In this document: positions 46,003-54,502 of the stretch, one piece after another
Numbering within the stretch: position 1 is the first letter of the stretch
Layout of the letters: each line of letters opens with the position of its first letter
DNA from: Streptomyces corynorhini
GTDB lineage: Bacteria > Actinomycetota > Actinomycetes > Streptomycetales > Streptomycetaceae
Assembly: GCF_003346515.1 (NCBI RefSeq)
Contig: NZ_QQNA01000006.1
Coordinates: 1 to 64,000 of the forward strand
DNA length: 64,000 bases
Reading direction: 5' to 3'
The notes under the pieces: generated by a model
Told to the model about the DNA's origin: nothing
Seen by the model: only the letters and a program-made list of their open reading frames with translations
The model's database searches: none
Position numbers and translations under genes: made by a program

Positions 46003-46236
46003 GTGGTACAGGCGTACATCCTTATTCAGACCGAGGTGGGCAAGGCGACGGCCGTCGCCGAGACCATCGCGAAGATTCCGGGAGTCATCCAGGCCGAGGA
46101 CGTCACAGGCCCGTACGACGTGATCGTGCGCGCACAGGCCGACACCGTCGATGAACTGGGGCGCATGGTCGTCGCCAGAATCCAGCAGGTGGAAGGCATC
46201 ACCCGCACCCTGACCTGCCCGGTGGTACATCTCTAG
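46003..46236 (+). CDS. Stand-alone Lrp/AsnC ligand-binding (RAM) domain protein
   Basis: 77 residues from a GTG with GGAGG 4 bases upstream. VQAYILIQTEVGKATAVAETIAKIPGVIQAEDVTGPYDVIVRAQADTVDELGRMVVARIQQVEGITRTLTCPVVHL is the complete alpha/beta RAM fold without a DNA-binding domain (written here only as description; key stretches are TEVGKA, TGPYDVIV and QVEGITRTLTC). These small Lrp-like proteins bind amino acids and may oligomerise with full-length Lrp proteins. It is a single conserved gene in actinobacteria between thiL and the DUF3515 gene. Confidence 0.9.
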   Translation: MVQAYILIQTEVGKATAVAETIAKIPGVIQAEDVTGPYDVIVRAQADTVDELGRMVVARIQQVEGITRTLTCPVVHL

Positions 46237-46381
46237 CCGGACGGGCACGGGCACGGCGGCTCCACGGGGACGGTACGCGCGGCACACGCCGCTGTCGTCG
46301 CTCACCATGGCTTCGCCGTGCTCCCTCTCCCACCCCGCACGTGGCGGCCGGCCCCGGACGGCCGCCGTCTACGCTTGACCG

Positions 46382-46867
46382 GTGCTACGTTCCCGCCGCA
46401 GGCTATCCGGCCTTCTCGCCGCCCGTATGACCGCCGTCGCCCTTCTGTCGACAGCGGTGGCCTGTTCCAGCACGGACGGCCCGCCGTCCGTGACGGTTCC
46501 CACCCCCACCGCGCGGGAGACCGCGCTGTGCCGCGCGCTGCACAAGGAGTTGCCCAAGACCCTCGCGGAGCTGGCCAGGAGCGATCCGCGCCCGCGCTCG
46601 GAGCTGACCGCGGGCTGGGGCGACGGCGCGATCGTCCTGCGGTGCGGGGTCCCCCGGCCCGAGCGGATGAGCGACCCGCAGGCGCAGGGTGTGGAGGCGA
46701 ACGGCGTCAACTGGATGCTGGAGGAACGGGACTCGGGGCCCCGCTTCACCACGACGTACCGCGAGACGTATGTGGAGGTCACCATGGACGAGCGCTTCAC
46801 CCATGACTCCACCCCGCTCGCCGCGCTGGCCGCGCCCGTCGAGGAGACGATCCCCTCCAGCCTCTGA
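46382..46867 (+). CDS. DUF3515 family lipoprotein
   Basis: 161 residues from a GTG. An Arg-rich N-terminus, a hydrophobic segment (LLAARMTAVALLSTAVAC) and a lipobox-like STAVAC at about residues 23-28 indicate a lipoprotein signal peptide, with the Cys as lipidated residue. The mature part (ALCRALHKELPKTLAELAR, ELTAGWGDGAIVLRCGVPRPERM, VNWMLEERDSGPRFTTTYRETYVEV) matches the DUF3515 family, common in actinobacteria beside the ddl or Lrp genes. Two Cys residues (CRAL, LRCGV) could pair. Function unknown. Confidence 0.87.
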   Translation: MLRSRRRLSGLLAARMTAVALLSTAVACSSTDGPPSVTVPTPTARETALCRALHKELPKTLAELARSDPRPRSELTAGWGDGAIVLRCGVPRPERMSDPQAQGVEANGVNWMLEERDSGPRFTTTYRETYVEVTMDERFTHDSTPLAALAAPVEETIPSSL

Positions 46868-46898
46868 ACCCGCGCGTCCGCCGAGCCCGCCCGGCCGC

Positions 46899-46949
46899 TG
46901 AACCGGCCAGACCCTTGAACCGGCCAGACCGTTGAACCGGCCAGACCGC
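46899..46949. repeat. 17-base tandem repeat between convergent DUF3515 and ddlA genes
   Basis: Three units of TGAACCGGCCAGACCNN at 46899-46915, 46916-46932 and 46933-46949, differing only in the last two bases. It lies in the 96 bases between two convergent stop codons and has no coding role that I see. Confidence 0.9.
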
Positions 46950-46963
46950 CGACCGGCCGCCGC

Positions 46964-48142
46964 TCAGCGCAGGCCGGTGGAACGGCGCAGCGCCGCCTGG
47001 ATCAGAAGGTCGATCAGCTCCGCGTAGCCGACCCCGCTCTCCTGCCACATGCGCGGGTACATGGAGATGGGGGTGAAGCCCGGCATCGTGTTGATCTCGT
47101 TGATGACGAACTCGCCGTCCTCGGTGAGGAAGAAGTCGGCCCTGACCAGCCCCTCGCAGGAAGCCGCGTCGAACGCCTCGACGGCGAGCCGCCGGACCTC
47201 CGCCGTCTGCTCCTCGGTGAGCGGCGCGGGGACGAGCCCGGCGGCGGAGTCGATGTACTTGGCCTCGAAGTCGTAGAAGTCGTGCGCCGTGACGGGCGGG
47301 ATCTCGGCGGGCAGGCTGGCGCGCGGGCCGTCCTCGAACTCCAGCACACCGCACTCGATCTCGCGACCGCGCAGCAGCGACTCCACCAGGATCTTGGGGT
47401 CGTGGCGGCGCGCCTCGGCGATCGCCTCGTCCAGTCCCGCGACGCCGTCGACCTTGGAGATGCCCACGGAGGAGCCGGCCCGCGCGGGCTTCACGAAGAG
47501 CGGCCAGCCGTGTTCACCGGCGAAGTCCACGATCTTCGCGCGGACGGCGGCGGCCCGGTCGTCGGCGGAGCCCGCCCCCCGCTCCCACTCGCGCGGGCGG
47601 ATCACCAGGTACGGGCCGACGGGCAGCCCGAAGGAGGTGAACACCCGCTTCATGTACTCCTTGTCCTGGCCGACGGCCGAGGCGAGGACGCCCGCGCCGA
47701 CGTACGGGACACCGGAGAGTTCCAGCAGCCCCTGGAGGGTGCCGTCCTCCCCGTACGGGCCGTGCAGCACGGGGAAGACGACATCGACCTCGCCGAGCGC
47801 CTTGGGCACCGAGCCCGGTTCGCTGTAGACGACTTCGCGATTGCCGGGGTCGGCGGAGAGGACGACCGTGCCGTCCGTGGACTCCGCGATCTGCTCGACG
47901 CTCGGCAGGGCGCGGTCGGCGATGGCCATCCGCTCCGGGTCGTCGGCGGTGAGCGCCCAGCGGCCTTCGGTGGTGATGCCGATGGGCAGGACGTCGTACT
48001 TCGTACGGTCGATGGACCGCAGTACGGCGCCGGCCGTGACCACCGAAATGGCGTGCTCGGAGCTACGTCCGCCGAAGACGACGGCCACGCGCGGCTTGCG
48101 GAGCTGCTGCTCAGGGCTGTGGGAGGAGTTCTCGCTGCTCAT
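46964..48142 (-). CDS. ddlA: D-alanine--D-alanine ligase
   Basis: 392 residues from the ATG at 48142. Motifs: RVAVVFGGRSSEHAISVVTAGAVL (N-terminal domain), VFPVLHGPYGEDGTLQGLLEL, GVPYVGAGVLASAVGQDKEYMKRVF, WPLFVKPARAGSSVGISKV (ATP-grasp) and EINTMPGFTPISMYPRMW (metal-binding Asn/Glu). It joins two D-Ala residues for peptidoglycan. It follows gpsA by 56 bases. No strong ribosome binding site is seen, so the exact start is less certain. Confidence 0.95.
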   Translation of the reverse strand: MSSENSSHSPEQQLRKPRVAVVFGGRSSEHAISVVTAGAVLRSIDRTKYDVLPIGITTEGRWALTADDPERMAIADRALPSVEQIAESTDGTVVLSADPGNREVVYSEPGSVPKALGEVDVVFPVLHGPYGEDGTLQGLLELSGVPYVGAGVLASAVGQDKEYMKRVFTSFGLPVGPYLVIRPREWERGAGSADDRAAAVRAKIVDFAGEHGWPLFVKPARAGSSVGISKVDGVAGLDEAIAEARRHDPKILVESLLRGREIECGVLEFEDGPRASLPAEIPPVTAHDFYDFEAKYIDSAAGLVPAPLTEEQTAEVRRLAVEAFDAASCEGLVRADFFLTEDGEFVINEINTMPGFTPISMYPRMWQESGVGYAELIDLLIQAALRRSTGLR

Positions 48143-48198
48143 ATCGCGATGAGAGTACCCGTTGGAGGCGGCCGGAGTCAGCGTAGGTGGCCGCCGAG

Positions 48199-49200
48199 TC
48201 AGCGGCGTTCGGGCTTCGCGCTGCGCGACATGAGTTCCTTGAGGGCGACGAGCGGCGGCTTGCCGTTGTGCACGATGTCCACGACGGTCTCGGTGATCGG
48301 CATGTCGACGTCGTGGCGCCGCGCCAGATCCAGCACCGACTCGCAGGACTTGACGCCCTCGGCGGTCTGCTTGGTGACCGCGATGGTCTCCTGGAGGGTC
48401 ATGCCCCGGCCGAGGTTGGTGCCGAAGGTGTGGTTGCGGGAGAGCGGCGAGGAACAGGTGGCGATCAGATCGCCCATTCCGGCGAGTCCGGAGAAGGTGT
48501 GCGGGTCGGCGCCCATGGCGAGGCCCAGCCGGGTGGTCTCGGCCAGTCCCCTGGTCATCAGGGACGCCTTGGTGTTGTCGCCGAGGCCCATGCCGTCGGC
48601 GATGCCGACCGCGAGGCCGATGACGTTCTTGACGGCTCCGCCGAGTTCGCAGCCGACGACATCGGTGTTGGTGTACGGGCGGAAGTACGGCGTGTGGCAG
48701 GCGGCCTGGAGCCGCCGGGCGACCGCCTCGTCCCGGCAGGCCACGACGGCGGCGGCGGGCATCCGGCCCGCGATCTCCTTGGCGAGGTTGGGTCCCGTGA
48801 CCACGGCGACCCGCTCGGCGGGCGCCTTGGCGACCTCCTCGACGACCTCGCTCATCCGCTTGGCCGTGCCGAGTTCGACGCCCTTCATCAGCGAGACGAG
48901 GACGGTGTCGCGGGGCAGTACGGGCGCCCACGCGGCGAGGTTGGCGCGCAGGGTCTGCGACGGCACGGTCAGCACGGTGAACTCGGCGTCCCGGGCGGCC
49001 TCGGCCGGGTCCGTCGTGGCCCGTATGCCCGCGGGCAGTTCGAAGCCCGGCAGGTAGTCCGGGTTGGCGTGCGCGGTGTTGATGGAGTCGACGACGTCCG
49101 CGCGGCGGCCCCAGACCGTCACCTCGCACCCCGCGTCGGCGAGGACCATGGCGAACGCCGTGCCCCACGAACCGGCTCCGAATACGGCGACCCGCGTCAC
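48199..49200 (-). CDS. gpsA: NAD(P)-dependent glycerol-3-phosphate dehydrogenase GpsA
   Basis: 333 residues from a GTG at 49200. AVFGAGSWGTAFAMVLADAGCEV is the Rossmann GxGxxG; then SLMKGVEL, VVTGPNLAKEIA, CELGGAVKNVIGLAVGIADG (catalytic Lys) and GLAGMGDLIATCSSPLSRN. It supplies glycerol-3-phosphate for phospholipids. The start overlaps the stop of plsC by 4 bases, so two consecutive steps of phospholipid synthesis are coupled. Confidence 0.95.
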   Translation of the reverse strand: MTRVAVFGAGSWGTAFAMVLADAGCEVTVWGRRADVVDSINTAHANPDYLPGFELPAGIRATTDPAEAARDAEFTVLTVPSQTLRANLAAWAPVLPRDTVLVSLMKGVELGTAKRMSEVVEEVAKAPAERVAVVTGPNLAKEIAGRMPAAAVVACRDEAVARRLQAACHTPYFRPYTNTDVVGCELGGAVKNVIGLAVGIADGMGLGDNTKASLMTRGLAETTRLGLAMGADPHTFSGLAGMGDLIATCSSPLSRNHTFGTNLGRGMTLQETIAVTKQTAEGVKSCESVLDLARRHDVDMPITETVVDIVHNGKPPLVALKELMSRSAKPERR

Positions 49201-49943
49201 TTGGACCCCTCTTCCGCGGCCTTGCGCCGCTGTTCCGCCCTGGCCTCGCGATGGTCGTACGGGGCGGCGGGCGCCGGCTCCCCGCGCAGTTCGGCGAGCA
49301 GTTCCGTGATCGCGGCCATGATGACCTCGGTGACCTCGCGCAGCAATTCGGGGGTGATCTCCTCGTCGTAGTAGCGCGAGATGTCGACCGGCGGTCCGGC
49401 CAGCACCCGGTGCGTCTTGCGCGGGAGGATCTCGGGCTTCTTGGCGTAGGGAGCCAGCAGCAGGTTGGCGCCCCACTGCGCGACGGGGACGACCGGGCAG
49501 CGCGTCTGGAGCGCGACCCTGGCCACCCCGGTCTTGGCGGTCATCGGCCACTGCGCCGGATCGCGGGTCAGGGTGCCCTCGGGGTAGAAGGCCACGCACT
49601 CACCGCGCTCGACGGCGTCGATGGCGGCCCGGTAGGCGCTGAGCGCGTTGGTGCTCTCGCGGTAGACGGGGATCTGGCCCGTACCGCGCATCACCGCGCC
49701 GATGAATCCCGAGGTGAATAGGCTGTTCTTCGCGAGGAAGCGCGGAACGCGTCCCGTGCTGTACTGGAAGTGCGCATAGGCGAACGGGTCGATGTAGGAA
49801 TTGTGGTTCACCGCGGTGATGAATCCGCCCTCGGCCGGGATGTGCTCCGCCCCCTGCCAGTCCCGCTTGAGCAGTACGATCAGCGGCGGTTTCGCGATGA
49901 CCGCCGCAAGGCGGTACCAGAAGCCGATTCTGCGGCGGAACAC
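49197..49943 (-). CDS. plsC: 1-acyl-sn-glycerol-3-phosphate acyltransferase (PlsC family)
   Basis: 248 residues from a GTG with GAGGAAGG 8 bases upstream. Acyltransferase motifs: I, NHNSYIDP (HX4D); II, GQIPVYRES; III, CVAFYPEGTLTRDP (FPEGT-like); IV, PVVPVAQWG. The C-terminus is Lys/Arg/Glu-rich. It acylates lysophosphatidate in the membrane leaflet. It is followed directly by gpsA and is divergent from cofC. Confidence 0.93.
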   Translation of the reverse strand: MFRRRIGFWYRLAAVIAKPPLIVLLKRDWQGAEHIPAEGGFITAVNHNSYIDPFAYAHFQYSTGRVPRFLAKNSLFTSGFIGAVMRGTGQIPVYRESTNALSAYRAAIDAVERGECVAFYPEGTLTRDPAQWPMTAKTGVARVALQTRCPVVPVAQWGANLLLAPYAKKPEILPRKTHRVLAGPPVDISRYYDEEITPELLREVTEVIMAAITELLAELRGEPAPAAPYDHREARAEQRRKAAEEGSK

Positions 49944-50112
49944 TCGGACACCTTCCTCTTCTCGCCCGGCTGCACGCCCGGCTGCCGGGGATCAAGTGTG
50001 GGCCCGGTTCCCCGCTCTGTCGAGAACACGGTACGCCTCACTTCCCGCTCAGGGGCGATGGGCCGGGAGGGCGTCGCCCGGGGCGCCGGGCGACAATGGA
50101 AGGCCGCTACGC

Positions 50113-50802
50113 ATGGACGGAGAGTTCGCCACGGACACCGACCCGACAGCCCGCTGGTCCCTGGTCGTTCCGCTGAAGCCGCTGCGGCTGGCCAAGAGCA
50201 GGCTCGCCGCCTCCGTCGGGGACGCGCCGCGCCCCCGGCTGGCCCTGGCGTTCGCGCAGGACACGGTGGCCGCCGCCCTGGCCTGCGCCGCGGTCCGCGA
50301 TGTGGTGGTCGTCACCGACGATCCGGCGGCGGCCGAGGAGCTGACCGCGCTGGGCGCGCGCGTCGTGCCCGACACCCCCGCGGACGGTCTCAACGCGGCG
50401 CTGGCACACGGCGCGCGGGCCGTCAGGGCGGCCAGACCGCGGGCGGCGGTGGCCGCGCTCAACGCGGATCTGCCCGCGCTGCGCCCCCGGGAGCTGGACC
50501 GGGTGCTGACCGCGGCCGGCGCTTTCCGCCGGGCCTTTCTCGCGGACGCCGCCGGAATCGGTACGACATTGCTGGCGGCGGCGCCGGGGGCGGAATTGAA
50601 TCCGGCTTTCGGGGGGCCCTCCAGGCACCGGCATTTGTTGTCGGGCGCGGTGGAAATCGAGCTGGCCGGGGTGGATTCCGTACGGCGCGACGTGGATACG
50701 GGCGACGATCTTTCGGTGGCCGCGCTGCTGGGACTGGGGACGTTCACCGCGTCCCGCCGTGCCGGGGACGAGCGCCCGGCGGCCCGGCCTTCCGGGCTCT
50801 GA
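50113..50802 (+). CDS. cofC: Phosphoenolpyruvate/2-phospholactate guanylyltransferase (CofC/FbiD)
   Basis: 229 residues from the ATG at 50113 with GGAAGG 9 bases upstream. WSLVVPLKPLRLAKSRLA is the nucleotide-binding opening of the family; then VVVVTDDPAAAEELTALGARVVPD, LNAALAHGARAV, AALNADLPALRPRELDRVL and DAAGIGTTLLAAAPGAELNPAFGGPS. In actinobacteria the enzyme (FbiD) activates phosphoenolpyruvate with GTP for coenzyme F420. It lies divergent from plsC; other F420 genes are not in this window. Confidence 0.92.
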   Translation: MDGEFATDTDPTARWSLVVPLKPLRLAKSRLAASVGDAPRPRLALAFAQDTVAAALACAAVRDVVVVTDDPAAAEELTALGARVVPDTPADGLNAALAHGARAVRAARPRAAVAALNADLPALRPRELDRVLTAAGAFRRAFLADAAGIGTTLLAAAPGAELNPAFGGPSRHRHLLSGAVEIELAGVDSVRRDVDTGDDLSVAALLGLGTFTASRRAGDERPAARPSGL

Positions 50803-50844
50803 GCGGCCGGAACGCGAGGGCGCGCGGACCGATACGCTGCGGTC

Positions 50845-51048
50845 ATGCAGGCGACCTCGTACACCTATGAATCCGAGACCCGCACCGGAAGTGTGCTGCT
50901 GGACGACGGCACTCCGGTGGAGTTCGACGCGGCGGCCTTCGACGCGGGCGGGCTGCGGCTGCTCCGGCCGGGTCAGCGGGTGCGGATCGAGACCGAGGGA
51001 GAGGGCGCTTCGCTGCGCGTCACGCTGGTGACGCTCCAGACGCTCTGA
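50845..51048 (+). CDS. Small conserved protein of unknown function
   Basis: 67 residues, ATG at 50845. QATSYTYESETRTGSVLLDDGTPVEFDAAAFDAGGLRLLRPGQRVRIETEGEGASLRVTLVTLQTL (outline: two beta-rich halves, GSVLLDDGTPVEF and RLLRPGQRVRIETEG) looks like a small beta barrel similar to cold-shock/OB-type proteins but without RNP motifs. It lies 42 bases after cofC on the same strand, so it is probably co-transcribed. It is followed by a strong hairpin. Confidence 0.7.
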   Translation: MQATSYTYESETRTGSVLLDDGTPVEFDAAAFDAGGLRLLRPGQRVRIETEGEGASLRVTLVTLQTL

Positions 51049-51085
51049 GGCCCGCGGCGCCCTCGGCGGGCGCCGCGAACGCCGC

Positions 51086-51115
51086 GGGCCGGGCTCCCCG
51101 AGGGGAGCCCGGCCC
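51086..51115. terminator. Hairpin between convergent small gene and hupS
   Basis: GGGCCGGGCTCCCC (51086-51099) and GGGGAGCCCGGCCC (51102-51115), 14 complementary bases. It lies 37 bases after the small plus-strand gene and 39 bases beyond the hupS stop on the other strand. No T-run. Confidence 0.75.
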
Positions 51116-51153
51116 GGCGCGTGTGGCCCTGTTTTACATCCTCTGCTCTGCCG

Positions 51154-51795
51154 CTACTTCCTGGCGGCGGTCTTCTTCGCCGTGGTGGTGCGCGCGGTGG
51201 CCTTCCTGGCGGGGGCCTTCTTGGCCGTCGTCTTCTTGGCCGGCGCGGTCTTCTTCGCCGTGGCCTTCTTGGCCGTGGCGGTGGCCGTGGCCTTCTTCGC
51301 CGTGGTCTTCTTCGCCGCCGGGCTGGTCTTCTTGGCGGTGGTCTTCTTCGCCGTGGTCTTCTTGGCGGCCGTGGTCTTCTTGACCGCCGCCTTCTTCGCC
51401 GTGGCCTTCTTGGCGGTGGCCTTCTTCGCCGCCGCCTTCACGGTGGTACGGCTGGAAGATCCGCCCGAGAGGCTGCCCTTGGGGGCCTTCTTGACAGCCA
51501 CGTCGTTCTTGGGGAGCTTCTTCGAGCCGCTGACCAGGTCCTTGAAGCCCTGACCGGCGCGGAAGCGCGGCACCGAGGTCTTCTTGACCCGGACCCGCTC
51601 GCCGGTCTGCGGGTTACGGGCGTAACGGGCCGGGCGGTCGACCTTCTCGAACGAGCCGAAGCCCGTCACCGAGACCCGGTCCCCCGCGACGACCGCGCGG
51701 ACGATCGCGTCGAGTACCGCGTCGACCGCGTCCGCGGCCTGCTGGCGGCCGCCGACCTTGTCGGCGATCGCTTCTACGAGCTGTGCCTTGTTCAC
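51154..51795 (-). CDS. hupS: HU-family nucleoid protein with long Lys/Ala tail (HupS)
   Basis: 213 residues from a GTG. The first ~92 residues are a complete HU domain (NKAQLVEAIADKVGGRQQAADAVDAVL, VTGFGSFEKVDRPARYARNPQTGERV with the DNA-intercalating RNPQTGE arm, VPRFRAGQGFKDLV). The remaining ~115 residues are dominated by AKKATAKK/AAKKTT repeats, resembling eukaryotic linker histone tails. This is the Streptomyces HupS, abundant in spores, which affects nucleoid compaction and spore maturation. A promoter with good spacing precedes it (51847-51875). Confidence 0.95.
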   Translation of the reverse strand: MNKAQLVEAIADKVGGRQQAADAVDAVLDAIVRAVVAGDRVSVTGFGSFEKVDRPARYARNPQTGERVRVKKTSVPRFRAGQGFKDLVSGSKKLPKNDVAVKKAPKGSLSGGSSSRTTVKAAAKKATAKKATAKKAAVKKTTAAKKTTAKKTTAKKTSPAAKKTTAKKATATATAKKATAKKTAPAKKTTAKKAPARKATARTTTAKKTAARK

Positions 51796-51846
51796 GTCTT
51801 CCCCTTCGGAGACATTGCCAGAACGAAAGTGTTCAAGCTTTTTCGC

Positions 51847-51875
51847 ACGTTAGGCAGATATATACCGCAAATCAA
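51847..51875 (-). promoter_or_regulatory. Candidate hupS promoter
   Basis: Minus strand: TTGATT (51870-51875) as -35 and TAACGT (51847-51852) as -10, separated by 17 bases, in an AT-rich stretch about 45-80 bases before the start codon. Confidence 0.5.
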
Positions 51876-51938
51876 ACACGAAACGGGCTAATCACCCTAG
51901 TGCCGCAACGAAGTCGACCTGGTGGAGTTCCGCGGAGG

Positions 51939-52166
51939 TCAGTCACCTTCGGGAAAACGACCCTCGTCGAGGTCCTTCATCAAGCGGTCCAGACGCCTTG
52001 CCGCGTCCGGGAGATCGTGTTTCGCCGCCGCCGTGATGACGAGCAGCTTCCGGGAGAGCGCCTTGCGCACGCCGTCCGGGACCTGCAGTGCACGCACCGT
52101 CGCGTGCGCTTCTTTGAGTTGTTCGGCGACCAACCCGTAAAGCTTGAGTTGGTTGTCGCGTTCCAT
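51939..52166 (-). CDS. Small conserved helical protein of unknown function
   Basis: 75 residues from the ATG at 52166. ERDNQLKLYGLVAEQLKEAHATVRALQVPDGVRKALSRKLLVITAAAKHDLPDAARRLDRLMKDLDEGRFPEGD (outline) is all-helical and charged, without recognised motif. It occurs in streptomycetes between hupS and leuD. The ribosome binding site is weak. The codon bias supports a real gene. Confidence 0.72.
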   Translation of the reverse strand: MERDNQLKLYGLVAEQLKEAHATVRALQVPDGVRKALSRKLLVITAAAKHDLPDAARRLDRLMKDLDEGRFPEGD

Positions 52167-52222
52167 GCGCCGATTGTGCCATCTGGGGCGAGTTGTCGCC
52201 CGACGGGGGCTCAACAAGCAAC

Positions 52223-52252
52223 TGCACCCCCTGCCCGAAGGCAGGGGGTGCA
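52223..52252 (-). terminator. Strong hairpin terminator after leuD
   Basis: TGCACCCCCTGCC (52223-52235) pairs perfectly with GGCAGGGGGTGCA (52240-52252) around a 4-base loop that reads TTCG on the minus strand. It lies 18 bases beyond the leuD stop. Confidence 0.9.
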
Positions 52253-52270
52253 GGAGGGGAAAAGCGCTGA

Positions 52271-52879
52271 TCAGGCGGTAATCGTGCGCGGTTTGAAGGA
52301 CGGCCTGACGGCCTCGTACGCGGCGATGTCGGCTTCGTTCTGAAGGGTGAGGCTGATGTCGTCCAGCCCGTTCAGCAACCGCCAGCGGGCGTTCTCGTCA
52401 AGCTCGAAATCGGCCACAAGCGTTGCTCCGTCAGGGGCAGTGGCGCGAACCTGGCGGTCCTCCAGGTCGACGGTGACCTCGGCCCGGGGGTCGCTCTCGG
52501 TGATCTTCCAGAGGGCGTCCACGACCGACTGCTCCAGCACCACGGTCAGCAGGCCGTTCTTGAGCGAGTTGCCGCGGAAGATGTCGGCGAACCGGGACGA
52601 GATCACGGCCTTGAAGCCGAAGTTCTGCAGCGCCCACACGGCGTGTTCGCGCGACGAGCCGGTGCCGAAGTCGGGTCCGGCGACCAGCACCGTGGCCCCG
52701 GCGCGCTCGGGCCGGTTGAGGACGAACGAGGCGTCCTTGCGCCATGCCTCGAAGAGCCCGTCCTCGAAGCCGTCGCGGGTGACCTTCTTGAGCCAGTGGG
52801 CCGGGATGATCTGGTCGGTGTCGACGTTGCTGCGGCGCAGCGGGACGGCGCGACCGGTGTGCGTGGTGAAGGCTTCCAT
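52271..52879 (-). CDS. leuD: 3-isopropylmalate dehydratase small subunit LeuD
   Basis: 202 residues from the ATG at 52879 (GGAG 9 bases upstream). Motifs: [58 protein letters not shown] (substrate Ser-Arg loop) and [12 protein letters not shown]. With LeuC it isomerises isopropylmalate in leucine synthesis. It starts 2 bases after the leuC stop and is followed by a strong terminator. Confidence 0.96.
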   Translation of the reverse strand: MEAFTTHTGRAVPLRRSNVDTDQIIPAHWLKKVTRDGFEDGLFEAWRKDASFVLNRPERAGATVLVAGPDFGTGSSREHAVWALQNFGFKAVISSRFADIFRGNSLKNGLLTVVLEQSVVDALWKITESDPRAEVTVDLEDRQVRATAPDGATLVADFELDENARWRLLNGLDDISLTLQNEADIAAYEAVRPSFKPRTITA

Positions 52880-52881
52880 GG

Positions 52882-54321
52882 TTATCGCGCTCCAGCGGGC
52901 GTACGGCCGGTGGCATCGGCGTCGGACAGATCGGCGGGCGAGGCCAGATGGCCCAGTACCGCGGTGGCGGCGGCGACCTGCGGCGAGACCAGATGGGTCC
53001 GGCCGCCCTTGCCCTGCCTGCCCTCGAAGTTGCGGTTGGAGGTGGACGCCGAACGCTCGCCGGGCGCGAGTTGGTCGGGGTTCATGCCCAGACACATCGA
53101 ACAGCCCGCGTGCCGCCATTCGGCGCCCGCGGCGGTGAAGACCTTGTCCAGCCCCTCGGAGACGGCCTGGAGGGCGACCCGTACCGAGCCGGGGACGATC
53201 AGCATCCGTACCCCGTCGGCGACTTTGCGGCCGTCCAGCAGGGAGGCCGCCGAGCGCAGGTCCTCGATACGGCCGTTGGTGCAGGAGCCTACGAAGACGG
53301 TGTCGACCTTGATGTCGCGCAGCGGCTGTCCGGCGGTCAACCCCATGTACTCCAGGGCCTTTTCGGCGGCGTTCCGCTCCGAAGCGTCCTCGTACGAAGC
53401 CGGGTCGGGGACCCGCGCGGACAGCGGGGCGCCCTGGCCGGGGTTGGTGCCCCAGGTGACGAACGGGGCGAGCGCGGAGGCGTCGACGAGGACCTCGGCG
53501 TCGAAGACCGCGTCGTCGTCGGTGCGCAGGGTGCGCCAGTAGGCGACCGCCGCGTCCCACTCCTCGCCCGCGGGGGCGTGGTCGCGGCCCTTGAGGTAGT
53601 CGAAGGTGATGTCGTCCGGGGCGATCATGCCCGCCCTGGCACCGGCCTCGATGGACATGTTGCAGATGGTCATCCGGGCCTCCATCGAGAGTTTCTCGAT
53701 GGCCGGTCCCCGGTATTCGAGGATGTAGCCCTGGCCGCCGCCGGTGCCGATCTTCGCGATGACGGCGAGGATCAGGTCCTTGGCGGTGACGTCGGCGGGC
53801 AGTTCGCCCTCGACCGTGATGGCCATGGTCCTGGGCCGGGCCAGCGGCAGCGTCTGGGTGGCCAGCACGTGCTCGACCTGGCTGGTGCCGATGCCGAACG
53901 CCAGCGCGCCGAAGGCACCGTGGGTGGAGGTGTGACTGTCGCCGCAGACCACGGTGGTGCCGGGCTGGGTCAGTCCCAGCTGCGGGCCCACGACATGGAC
54001 GACACCCTGCTCGACGTCGCCGAGCGAGTGCAGCCGTACGCCGAACTCCGCGCAGTTCTTGCGCAGCGTCTCCAACTGGACCCGGGAGACGGGGTCCGCG
54101 ATCGGCTTGTCGATGTCGAGCGTCGGGGTGTTGTGGTCCTCGGTCGCGATGGTGAGGTCGAGCCGCCGGACGGGCCGGCCGTCCTTGCGCAGTCCATCGA
54201 ACGCCTGGGGGCTGGTCACCTCGTGCAGCAGGTGCAGATCGATGAAGAGGAGGTCGGGCTCGCCCTCGGCGCGCCGGACGACATGGTCGTCCCAGACCTT
54301 CTCCGCGAGTGTCCTACCCAT
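52882..54321 (-). CDS. leuC: 3-isopropylmalate dehydratase large subunit LeuC
   Basis: 479 residues; ATG with GGAGG 7 bases upstream. Aconitase-family motifs: [64 protein letters not shown] and GCSMCLGMN (the three Cys ligands of the 4Fe-4S cluster), and [18 protein letters not shown]. It is the first gene of leuCD. The divergent ndgR gene starts 181 bases away and its product is expected to control this promoter. Confidence 0.96.
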   Translation of the reverse strand: MGRTLAEKVWDDHVVRRAEGEPDLLFIDLHLLHEVTSPQAFDGLRKDGRPVRRLDLTIATEDHNTPTLDIDKPIADPVSRVQLETLRKNCAEFGVRLHSLGDVEQGVVHVVGPQLGLTQPGTTVVCGDSHTSTHGAFGALAFGIGTSQVEHVLATQTLPLARPRTMAITVEGELPADVTAKDLILAVIAKIGTGGGQGYILEYRGPAIEKLSMEARMTICNMSIEAGARAGMIAPDDITFDYLKGRDHAPAGEEWDAAVAYWRTLRTDDDAVFDAEVLVDASALAPFVTWGTNPGQGAPLSARVPDPASYEDASERNAAEKALEYMGLTAGQPLRDIKVDTVFVGSCTNGRIEDLRSAASLLDGRKVADGVRMLIVPGSVRVALQAVSEGLDKVFTAAGAEWRHAGCSMCLGMNPDQLAPGERSASTSNRNFEGRQGKGGRTHLVSPQVAAATAVLGHLASPADLSDADATGRTPAGAR

Positions 54322-54470
54322 CGCTTTCCCTCCGGCCGGCCTCTGGCGGCCGGCATTCCTAGAGATGTGTGGGCCTACGTCCGTACCCCACGCACCGGAC
54401 GTCGGCTGGGGCCCGATGGTCCGCGAGCCCGTACATACAGGTTGGCAAGTTCCCCGGGAAATTGAACTTG

Positions 54471-54489
54471 CGTTTCACAGAGTGAGACG
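54471..54489. promoter_or_regulatory. Candidate NdgR operator between leuC and ndgR
   Basis: Imperfect palindrome CGTTTCAC - AGA - GTGAGACG (54471-54489), 15 of 16 arm bases complementary, with a further GTTTCA at 54498-54503 that runs into the ndgR start codon. IclR-type regulators bind such GTTTCA/TGAAAC palindromes. It lies 14 bases before ndgR and 150 bases before leuC. Confidence 0.55.
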
Positions 54490-54502
54490 CGAGTATCGTT
54501 TC

